Assembly (NCBI GenBank): GCA_020859875.1
Contig: JAJBVJ010000191.1
Coordinates: 1 to 5,039, forward strand
Source of the DNA: Rikenellaceae bacterium
Lineage (GTDB): Bacteria > Bacteroidota > Bacteroidia > Bacteroidales > Rikenellaceae
DNA length: 5,039 nt
Reading direction: 5' to 3'
The position numbers and the translations under genes were made by a program. The notes beneath the pieces were generated by a model that was given only the letters and a program-made list of their open reading frames with translations, did no database searches and was not told where the DNA came from. Positions within the stretch are counted from its first letter, which is position 1. Every line of letters begins with the position of its first letter. Below, in pieces: positions 1 through 5,039 of this stretch.

Positions 1-19
1 TTAGGTACTAAATATTATG

Positions 20-46
20 GGTTCCGCCATTTACCCTTTGCGGACC
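20..46 (-). terminator. Weak hairpin downstream of the carbonic anhydrase gene
   Basis: Reading the minus strand just past the carbonic anhydrase stop codon, GGTCCGC (46-40) can pair with GCGGAACC (27-20) with one bulged A, around a 12-nt loop. The position is right for a transcription terminator. However, the bases that follow (CATAATATTTAG) are only AT-rich and not a clean U-tract, so this may be an inefficient terminator, a 3'-end stabilising hairpin or chance. Nothing else is supportable in positions 1-50. Confidence 0.22.
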
Positions 47-50
47 GAAC

Positions 51-803
51 TTAAATTTCCGTCATAAAATCGACAAGGCCCGTATGCATGTCGTAAACAC
101 CCCCGATGATACGAATCTCTCCGTTGCGCTCCATCTCGGCCAGAATAGGGCTGCCGCGACGGATCTCACCTACCGTATATACCACATTCTGGAGGCATAC
201 CTCCTCGACAAGTTCCTCATTTTTCGATGAAATGGGGCCGTTATAATTCTGCAGAGAGATTTCTACGGCGGGTTGTATCTTTTCGAGCAAACCCGTTATA
301 TTGCCGAGCTCGACACCGTCTATCGCCGATTTTATGGCGCCGCAGTAGTGGTGCCCGAGCACCATGACAACTTTCGAACCCGATACCTTGCAGGCATACT
401 CGAGGCTTCCGAGGATGTCGGGGTTAGAAATATTGCCGGCAACCCTTGCAACGAATATATCGCCGATCCCCCGGTGGAAAACATCCTCCACGGGAACCCT
501 CGAGTCGAGGCACGACAATACCACCGCGATCGGATATTGTCCCAGGGCGGCATCGCGCACCCTGTCCGTATTATTCCTGACGGTAAGGTTGTCCGAGGCG
601 AAGTCTTCGTTTCCCCGGCGGAGTATCTCGACCACCTGGTCGGGGCTGAGCGCCTGCTGCTGGCCGGCGGTGAGCACCCTGCTTTCCAATATCTCTTCGT
701 CGGGGACGGAGTCCTGCCAGGCGGTATGGCCACGCCTGCCACCGTGACATGCCGTAAAAATCAAAATAAGAAATACCGATAGTATATATCCGATTGTCCG
801 CAT
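51..803 (-). CDS. Beta-class carbonic anhydrase, predicted lipoprotein
   Basis: This gene encodes a zinc enzyme that interconverts CO2 and bicarbonate. From the chosen start it is 250 residues. Both beta-class signatures are present: C-x-D-S-R (C98, D100, R102) and H-x-x-C in GHHYCG (H151, C154). These give the expected Cys/His/Cys zinc ligands and the Asp-Arg dyad. The ATG at 803 is preferred over an upstream in-frame TTG at 839, because from the ATG the protein opens with a compact signal peptide: MR, a hydrophobic stretch of about 14 residues, then FTAC with C19 as the lipidation site. Mature residues 20-55 form a polar linker before the catalytic domain. After the cysteine comes HGGRRG, with no acidic surface-export signal of the kind known in Bacteroidota, so a periplasm-facing anchor is the likelier inference. 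Classical beta enzymes are mostly cytoplasmic, so export implies periplasmic CO2/bicarbonate handling. The gene lies 62 bp beyond the SRP RNA on the same strand. I found no convincing promoter of its own, so readthrough from the RNA gene is possible. Confidence 0.93.
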   Translation of the reverse strand: MRTIGYILSVFLILIFTACHGGRRGHTAWQDSVPDEEILESRVLTAGQQQALSPDQVVEILRRGNEDFASDNLTVRNNTDRVRDAALGQYPIAVVLSCLDSRVPVEDVFHRGIGDIFVARVAGNISNPDILGSLEYACKVSGSKVVMVLGHHYCGAIKSAIDGVELGNITGLLEKIQPAVEISLQNYNGPISSKNEELVEEVCLQNVVYTVGEIRRGSPILAEMERNGEIRIIGGVYDMHTGLVDFMTEI

Positions 804-854
804 GATGAGAAATTTATATCGACTTTGCGGGGGGTTCAAAAACGGTGCCGCCGG

Positions 855-865
855 AAATAAAAAAT
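855..865 (-). terminator. U-tract terminator of the SRP RNA
   Basis: On the minus strand the closing helix of the SRP RNA (GGGUAAG paired with CUUACCC) is followed immediately by A, six U residues (864-859), A and three more U residues. A stable stem followed by a U-run is the standard layout of an intrinsic terminator, so the RNA's own end helix probably serves as the terminator stem. Confidence 0.6.
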
Positions 866-961
866 GGGTAAGCTACTTATATCGCACCGCTACAACCGCC
901 TACCCTTGCTTGCTTCCGCACCTGGGGGATTCAGCAGGAGCTGGTCGTATAAGACTTACCC
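866..961 (-). ncRNA. ffs: Signal recognition particle RNA, small bacterial type (4.5S-like)
   Basis: This is the RNA scaffold of the signal recognition particle. It binds the Ffh M domain and helps target ribosomes making membrane proteins to FtsY. On the minus strand the 96-nt sequence folds as one rod. The end helix is GGGUAAG (961-955) with CUUACCC (872-866), then CUUAUA (953-948) with UAUAAG (881-876), then CGACC (947-943) with GGUGCG carrying one bulge (888-883). At the tip is the conserved domain IV: AGGUG-C-GGAA-G-CAAGCAAGG, with a GGAA tetraloop at 917-914 and the AGCA side of the symmetric loop. Compared with E. coli AGGUCCGGAAGGAAGCAG, a C-G pair below the loop has become G-C, a compensated change that supports the fold. 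The tetraloop fixes the strand, since the complement would carry UUCC. Length fits the small Alu-less SRP RNA of Gram-negative bacteria. Exact ends are inferred from pairing and may be off by a few bases. Confidence 0.9.
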
Positions 962-965
962 GGCA

Positions 966-996
966 CAAAAGTAGACAAATTTGGCCGATCCGCAAA
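966..996 (-). promoter_or_regulatory. Bacteroidota-type promoter of the SRP RNA gene
   Basis: On the minus strand a -33 element TTTG (996-993) is followed after 19 bp by TACTTTTG (973-966), a perfect match to the Bacteroidota -7 consensus TAnnTTTG. The usual distance to the start site puts transcription initiation near 959-962, which coincides with the 5' end of the SRP RNA deduced independently from base pairing (961). The agreement of two separate arguments makes this call fairly strong. Confidence 0.75.
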
Positions 997-1013
997 AAAC
1001 CCGTGCGGATTGG
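985..1013. repeat. Inverted repeat in the ffs-mltG divergent control region
   Basis: CCGATCCGCA (985-994) and TGCGGATTGG (1004-1013) are inverted copies with a single G-T mismatch, separated by 9 bases. The left arm overlaps the -33 box of the SRP RNA promoter by two bases (993-994). It is not followed by a T-run on either strand, so it does not look like a terminator. It could be an operator for a dimeric protein, or chance. Confidence 0.45.
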
Positions 1014-1024
1014 ATGAAAAAAAG

Positions 1025-1032
1025 TATTTTTG
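1025..1032 (+). promoter_or_regulatory. Possible -7 box of the mltG promoter
   Basis: TATTTTTG matches the Bacteroidota -7 consensus TAnnTTTG exactly and points toward mltG. A start site near 1037-1039 would leave a leader of about 30 nt. No TTTG is present at the expected 19-21 bp upstream; only TTG at 1010-1012, which is too close. The call therefore rests on one element in an AT-rich stretch. Confidence 0.45.
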
Positions 1033-1068
1033 CAACTGTTCACAGGGTTTTAACCAACCGGTAATACA

Positions 1069-2097
1069 ATGAAATCCAAGACAAAAAAAATAATCGCTGC
1101 CGTAGCCGCATCCCTGGCTCTGATCGCCGCCGCATGTGCTGTTGCCGGCTATACCCTTTGGAAAGGCAATGCCGTGGCCCGAAGCGGGGAACTCTATATC
1201 GAAAGGGGAACCTCGTCGGACGAACTCACGGAGATACTCCGCAGTGAAGGGTATTTAAAAAATATTGGAAGATTCCGCCGCTTTTCGGGATTCCTCGGAT
1301 TCGACGGGCAACCCCGGGCCGGCCATTACGTCCTTAAACCGGGTATGAGTTACCCGCAGGTTGTAAGGATGTTTCAGGGCGGCCTCCAGACCCCGGTAAA
1401 GGTGACCTTCAACAATATCCGTTCGCTCGACCAGCTTGCGGGCAGGGTCTCCCGGCAGCTTGAACCCGATTCCCTATCATTTTATCAGGTGTTCCATGCA
1501 GACACCACCGCCCTCTATTACGGATTCCGCAGGGAAGACTTCATCTCTATGTTCATTCCCGATACATACCAGATGTACTGGACTTCATCGCCTCAGGCCT
1601 TTCTGGATCGGATGAAGCGTGAATTCGATAATTTCTGGAACGAGGGGCGCGAGGATATGCGCGAGGCGATGGGTCTGAGCCGGAGCGAAGTTATTACCCT
1701 CGCATCCATAGTTTACGAAGAGACGAAGATGAGCGACGAAATGGCGCGGGTGGCCGGTGTTTATATGAACAGGCTAAGGCGTGGAATCAAATTACAGGCC
1801 GACCCGACGGTAAAATACGCCGTGGGGGACTTTACCCTCCGGCGTATTCTTTTCCGCCATCTCGAAGTCGATTCCCCCTACAATACTTATCTATATGAGG
1901 GACTTCCTCCGGGCCCGATCTCGATGCCTTCGGTAACGGCCATCGATGCCGTGCTGAACTACGAGGAGCACGACTACCTCTATTTCTGTGCCAAATCGGA
2001 TTTCTCGGGCTACCATGCCTTTGCCCGGACTCTTGCAGAGCACAACCGCAACCGCGACCTTTGGGTAGCCGCACTCAACCGGGCCGGAATAAAGTAG
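1069..2097 (+). CDS. mltG: Endolytic murein transglycosylase MltG (YceG-like)
   Basis: MltG is an inner-membrane lytic transglycosylase that cleaves nascent peptidoglycan strands and is thought to set glycan chain length. The protein has 342 residues, close to the 340 of E. coli MltG. A short basic N-terminus (KSKTKK) precedes one membrane helix at about residues 8-31, giving an N-in anchor. A LysM-like region follows at about 40-105, then the catalytic domain. Matching E. coli by eye, FIPDTYQMYW (162-171) corresponds to FWPDTWMY. LASIVYEET (211-219) corresponds to MASIIEKET, placing the catalytic glutamate at E218. NRLRRGIKLQADPTVKYAVG (234-253), YNTY (271-274) and GLPPGPISMPS (278-288) are the other family signatures. 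The domain appears complete. The ATG at 1069 is preceded by an A-rich stretch rather than a Shine-Dalgarno sequence, as is normal in Bacteroidota. The gene is monocistronic here: divergent from the SRP RNA and convergent with the barrel gene 8 bp downstream. Confidence 0.96.
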   Translation: MKSKTKKIIAAVAASLALIAAACAVAGYTLWKGNAVARSGELYIERGTSSDELTEILRSEGYLKNIGRFRRFSGFLGFDGQPRAGHYVLKPGMSYPQVVRMFQGGLQTPVKVTFNNIRSLDQLAGRVSRQLEPDSLSFYQVFHADTTALYYGFRREDFISMFIPDTYQMYWTSSPQAFLDRMKREFDNFWNEGREDMREAMGLSRSEVITLASIVYEETKMSDEMARVAGVYMNRLRRGIKLQADPTVKYAVGDFTLRRILFRHLEVDSPYNTYLYEGLPPGPISMPSVTAIDAVLNYEEHDYLYFCAKSDFSGYHAFARTLAEHNRNRDLWVAALNRAGIK

Positions 2098-2101
2098 GCT
2101 T

Positions 2102-2126
2102 TCCTTTAGAAAAGGAGTTTAACTCC
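2102..2126. terminator. Overlapping short hairpins between convergent genes
   Basis: Two small hairpins share bases at the junction of mltG and the barrel gene. GGAGT/ACTCC (2114-2126, 3-nt loop) is followed on the minus strand by four U residues (2113-2110), a minimal terminator for the barrel gene that lies over its last codons. TCCTTT/AAAGGA (2102-2116, 3-nt loop) sits just after the mltG stop and could serve the plus strand, but it lacks a strong U-run. Stems are only 5-6 bp, so both calls are tentative. Confidence 0.3.
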
Positions 2127-3851
2127 GCCGATAATTCCGATACCGAAGCCGCGGTACCCCAGATAGGGGTTAAGTTTCCGGTTCAGCAGATTCTCACCCG
2201 AGACGAAAATCCCGAGGTTTTTAATCAGGCGGTATTCCGCTTCGAGGCCGAGATCGAAAACTGCGGAAGATTTATAAAATGCCTCGGTCGTTCCGGACGA
2301 TGTTGCCGCAACGGCATATCCGTAGCGGGTTCCCGTCAGCCCGCCCTTTAATTTGATGAAGATCTTTTCCCGGTAGTTATAGGCTACGTTTATATTCCCC
2401 GTAAATTCTGGCATCCACACCGCATGATCCCTGTCATTGTCGGAATAGTCGAAATAGTCGAGGTCGAGCCCGGCGGTAAAACTATCGGAGACCCTTCCCG
2501 ACAGGCTGCCCCCGAGGGTAAAGTAGGTCACTTTTTTGCCGGCCATCGTAGTGAACTGCCCCATATAACCCGGGCCCCCGGTAGTGAAATCATATATGAA
2601 ATATTGTACGTCCCGGATTATACCGCCACCAACGCGCAGTTCGTAGGAAAAATTTGCGGCTATATCTCCCCGCACCCCGGCGAGGGCCTTATAATCCCTC
2701 GAAGGATGGAGAAACCCGGCCTGGTTGCCGATCACATAGGGATTCCGTGCCACGATCGAGCGGAGGGAATTGGAAATAAGGCGGCTCTGCATCTTTGCGT
2801 ATGGCACAAGCGCACCCTCGGCGATCGAATAAGCGGCCTCCGCCGAGGGGAGGAAGTACACCTTGCCGCTGCCACCCTTCATTTTGCTGTATGAGATATC
2901 CACCCCGGCACCGATCCGGAACCGTCCCTGATCGAGAAGATAGGATGGGGCGGCGGAAATTATACTCACGTTGTATCCGTCTCTCTCCCCTCCGCCGTAG
3001 GCACCTTCGTATTTCGCGGCAAGTGCCAGGCGGTGCATCCCGAACATTTTGCCCAAAGCGAGCCCTGCTTTTATCCCGCTCTCCTTTACATCGCTGCGGG
3101 CCCGGAGCAGATAGCCTTCGGCACCGACGGCAAAGTTGAAGAACGACAGGTCGGTAAAATCGTTGCCAATTTCAACCGCCAACCTGGGGAGCGAGTAGCT
3201 CGCCAGGGAACTTTTATCGCGCGATGCGGCCGGTCTCGAATAGTTGTACAGGGAATAAATGTCGTAGTCATACCCTATTTCGGCCGAGAGGGCTATCTTT
3301 TGACCCAGATAGGTACGGCCGAAAATCCCGACTTTGTTATGGCTTTCGAGGGCCCGTTCTTTTTGCCCGTAATCGCTTCGCAGTTTAGACCAATTTCCCG
3401 TATGGTTCAGGTAGCCTCCCGCGTAGCCGCCGCCTGTGGAGGTGGTCGTGCCGTAAATATCCACTGTACTCCGTGCCGGAAAGCCGAAACCGGCTTTTAG
3501 GTAAAAGGGTTGAAGCGGCTCGAAGGAGGCGGCATCTATCTTCACGGGGTTGATGGCCGCGACACCGAACCCGGTCATCCACGGAGAGGGTGTTACGGTA
3601 TATTCGAGGTCGGGATGAAGAGCCACCGTATCGCTAAGCTGTGGCGCTATCGTCAGTTTGTGAGCCCTCTCCATATCGGGCAGATACTCGCGCGAGACAT
3701 CGACACTGCGGTCGAGATCACGCTCCGGTTCCTGCGCCGTAAGGGTAATGGGGACGGAAAACATAACAGCCGCAATGAGGGCGGCGGCCATATTCCAGTT
3801 TTTCGAATGAACCGGTCCGGTCGGTATATATTTACGAATTATTGATTTCAC
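2106..3851 (-). CDS. Outer-membrane beta-barrel protein, TonB-receptor-like but without a plug domain
   Basis: This 581-residue protein is predicted to be secreted and inserted in the outer membrane. The start is GTG at 3851. The next in-frame ATG (M21) would remove the basic n-region (KSIIRKY...HSKNW), whereas the GTG gives a full signal peptide with a hydrophobic core at about 21-37 and likely cleavage at LTA-Q (39/40). Residues 41-115 are a polar, non-barrel segment containing RSVDVSREYLPD, which resembles an N-terminal motif I recall from Bacteroidota barrel proteins. From about 116 to the end the sequence alternates aromatic/hydrophobic with polar and glycine residues in many amphipathic strands. 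It ends in KLLF with the terminal phenylalanine typical of outer-membrane proteins. NLLNRK (554-559) resembles the last strands of TonB-dependent receptors, but no plug domain or TonB box is visible and the length is short for a receptor. It lies 29 bp after the TPR gene, presumably in one operon. Ligand and exact role are not readable from the sequence. Confidence 0.8.
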   Translation of the reverse strand: MKSIIRKYIPTGPVHSKNWNMAAALIAAVMFSVPITLTAQEPERDLDRSVDVSREYLPDMERAHKLTIAPQLSDTVALHPDLEYTVTPSPWMTGFGVAAINPVKIDAASFEPLQPFYLKAGFGFPARSTVDIYGTTTSTGGGYAGGYLNHTGNWSKLRSDYGQKERALESHNKVGIFGRTYLGQKIALSAEIGYDYDIYSLYNYSRPAASRDKSSLASYSLPRLAVEIGNDFTDLSFFNFAVGAEGYLLRARSDVKESGIKAGLALGKMFGMHRLALAAKYEGAYGGGERDGYNVSIISAAPSYLLDQGRFRIGAGVDISYSKMKGGSGKVYFLPSAEAAYSIAEGALVPYAKMQSRLISNSLRSIVARNPYVIGNQAGFLHPSRDYKALAGVRGDIAANFSYELRVGGGIIRDVQYFIYDFTTGGPGYMGQFTTMAGKKVTYFTLGGSLSGRVSDSFTAGLDLDYFDYSDNDRDHAVWMPEFTGNINVAYNYREKIFIKLKGGLTGTRYGYAVAATSSGTTEAFYKSSAVFDLGLEAEYRLIKNLGIFVSGENLLNRKLNPYLGYRGFGIGIIGGVKLLF

Positions 3852-3880
3852 GGTATAATTTTTATTCGTTCATTTTAGGG

Positions 3881-5039
3881 TTACAGCGAATCGATCTTTG
3901 CACGGGCTTCGGCCACAATGCCGTCGTCGGCAGGGGAGTATCCGTCAACGATACTTTGGAGGGTTGCCCTTGCCTGGAATGTATCGCCTTTTTGGATGTA
4001 AATATCCCCGAGCACCAGAAAAGCCCTGGCAAGCCAATAGGAATGGGCGGTGTTTTTTGCGGCGAAGTCGATGACCGCTTTCTCGGCGCCGTCCAAATCG
4101 CCCGAGCGGTATTGCGATTCGACGACCATATAGGTCGATGCCGCACCTTCCGGGCTTTGTACTTCGGTCGCAAGCTGGCGGTAAAGCGGCATCGCCTCCG
4201 ATTCTCGTCCTGCCTCCGAGAGCGCCCGGGCCTTTGCGTATGTGGCCTGGCGTAGGGTTTCCGTCGGGAGGTTATTCTCTGAGAGCACTTTATCCGAAGC
4301 AGCAAGGACGGCTCCGTTGTCCCCTCCGGCCGCTACGCTTCTTAGATACCCCGAATAGGCAACGGCAATTGTCTGGGGGTTGACCGCCGTGGAGGCGAGT
4401 TTGAGGTAAGCGTCCGCGGCGACGGAATAGTTCCCGGCCCCGTAAGCCATTGCGGATAGAGATTCCAGCCCGCGAACCGTATAACTGTTATAATACATGT
4501 CGGAGAGTTCCGCCAGAGTGGATATGGCTTCCTGCGTACGGCCTTCGGCCTTATAGGCTTCCGACAGGCTGAACAGCGCGTCGGGCCTGTATATTCCGCG
4601 CGGGTATTTGGCGAGGTAATCCCTGAGGGCCGTAATGCTACTTTCGCGGCTTCCGGAAACAACCTTTCTCGCCGCGGCTGCATAGGTGAGCGAATCCCTC
4701 GCCTGAGCCCCGGTTTCCACGTCTACACCGCTGCGTGAGGCAAAATTGGAATAGCCATCCACATCGTTCATATCGACATATATACTTTTAAGGGCGATCA
4801 TGGCATCCCTCGCCTCGGGAGACGAGGGCGCCCTGTTCACCACCATCTGGTAATAGCGAAGAGCCTGACGTTTGTCGCCCAGATTCTGGTATGCCAGACC
4901 CAGACTCGACAATGCGGAGAGATATTTATCCGATGAGGGATAAGTCTCCACGAAACGGGTAAGTGCGGTGGCGGCATCGTGGTATCTGTCCGCCGCAAGA
5001 TAAGTTACGCCGAGCTCGTAAAGCGCTTCGTCCACATAG
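3881..5039 (-). CDS. Tetratricopeptide repeat protein, N-terminus outside the window
   Basis: The reading frame is open to the right edge, where a tyrosine codon precedes a GTG at 5035. That GTG lies inside an ongoing TPR unit, so it is unlikely to be the true start. About 385 C-terminal residues are visible. Counting from the GTG codon as residue 1, helical repeats with TPR spacing occur at about 2-35, 39-73, 152-185, 189-218, 264-291, 300-330 and 334-367. Examples are LGVTYLAADRYHDAATAL and LGLAYQNLGDKRQALRYY. Several units end in a YPSS/APSSPEA-type turn, like the TPR_6 repeats of CpoB and BamD. The block IYVDMNDVDGY (85-95) recalls large Bacteroidales TPR proteins of about 1000 residues. 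No catalytic motif is visible; such repeats bind protein partners. The barrel gene follows after 29 bp on the same strand, pointing to co-transcription and a joint envelope role, probably periplasmic. The signal sequence that would settle location is not in the window. Confidence 0.85.
   Translation of the reverse strand, partial: YVDEALYELGVTYLAADRYHDAATALTRFVETYPSSDKYLSALSSLGLAYQNLGDKRQALRYYQMVVNRAPSSPEARDAMIALKSIYVDMNDVDGYSNFASRSGVDVETGAQARDSLTYAAAARKVVSGSRESSITALRDYLAKYPRGIYRPDALFSLSEAYKAEGRTQEAISTLAELSDMYYNSYTVRGLESLSAMAYGAGNYSVAADAYLKLASTAVNPQTIAVAYSGYLRSVAAGGDNGAVLAASDKVLSENNLPTETLRQATYAKARALSEAGRESEAMPLYRQLATEVQSPEGAASTYMVVESQYRSGDLDGAEKAVIDFAAKNTAHSYWLARAFLVLGDIYIQKGDTFQARATLQSIVDGYSPADDGIVAEARAKIDSL

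Noticed and set aside
1..30. 9-codon frame on the minus strand (ATG at 30 to TAA at 1)
   Set aside because: An in-frame stop directly precedes the ATG, it is very short, and nothing supports translation.
273..782. 169-residue open frame on the plus strand opposite the carbonic anhydrase
   Set aside because: It is antisense to a gene with complete catalytic motifs, shows no recognisable domain, and is explained by the GC-rich codon use of the true gene.
802..1017. 71-residue open frame on the plus strand
   Set aside because: It runs antisense through the SRP RNA and into its promoter; composition is not protein-like and no domain is seen.
1129..1140. AAAC at MltG residues 20-23 as a lipobox
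   Set aside because: Position -3 is alanine rather than Leu/Val/Ile, and MltG proteins are anchored by an uncleaved membrane helix, which this segment forms.
2424..3500. Plus-strand open frames of 114-156 residues opposite the barrel gene
   Set aside because: They overlap one another and lie antisense to a continuous 581-residue protein with signal peptide and barrel pattern; they are shadows.
3862..3873. ATG-Asn-Glu-stop mini-frame in the leader of the barrel gene
   Set aside because: Three codons with no conserved context; likely chance in an AT-rich spacer.
3862..4305. 147-residue minus-strand frame overlapping the end of the TPR gene
   Set aside because: It is arginine/proline-rich in a shifted frame of the TPR gene, without recognisable motifs.
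5033..5035. GTG at 5035 as the start of the TPR gene
   Set aside because: The frame stays open to the window edge and the GTG sits inside a TPR unit with no signal peptide after it, so the gene almost certainly continues to the right.

Overview
The window looks like chromosomal DNA from a member of the Bacteroidota, probably Bacteroidales. GC is moderately high (my estimate is mid-50s %), which would suit an Alistipes/Rikenellaceae-type genome, but that family-level placement is a guess. The phylum call rests on several things seen in the sequence. Both putative promoters near the centre-left use the Bacteroidota -7 box TAnnTTTG, one of them with a -33 TTTG. Starts lack Shine-Dalgarno sequences. 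A lipoprotein-type beta-carbonic anhydrase is present. A large TPR protein is followed by a plug-less outer-membrane barrel, a pairing I associate with this phylum.

Layout from left to right. Positions 1-50 hold a weak hairpin and no gene. Positions 51-803 (minus) encode a lipid-anchored beta-class carbonic anhydrase. Positions 866-961 (minus) hold the small bacterial signal recognition particle RNA (ffs), which is absent from a protein-only view of the region. Its U-tract terminator lies at 855-865 and its own -33/-7 promoter at 966-996. Positions 962-1068 form a divergent control region that also contains a 10-bp inverted repeat and a -7-like box pointing right. Positions 1069-2097 (plus) encode MltG, the endolytic murein transglycosylase. 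It converges, with an 8-bp gap, on a minus-strand pair. That pair is a large TPR protein cut by the right edge (3881-5039) followed after 29 bp by a 581-residue outer-membrane beta-barrel protein (2106-3851), read in the order TPR then barrel.

Most of the content is cell-envelope and housekeeping: membrane targeting (SRP RNA), glycan-strand termination (MltG), periplasmic CO2/bicarbonate interconversion (the lipoprotein carbonic anhydrase) and an outer-membrane barrel with a TPR partner. The TPR-barrel pair is the least understood part and the best candidate for an undescribed envelope system. I see no mobile element, CRISPR array, tRNA, rRNA or defence module.
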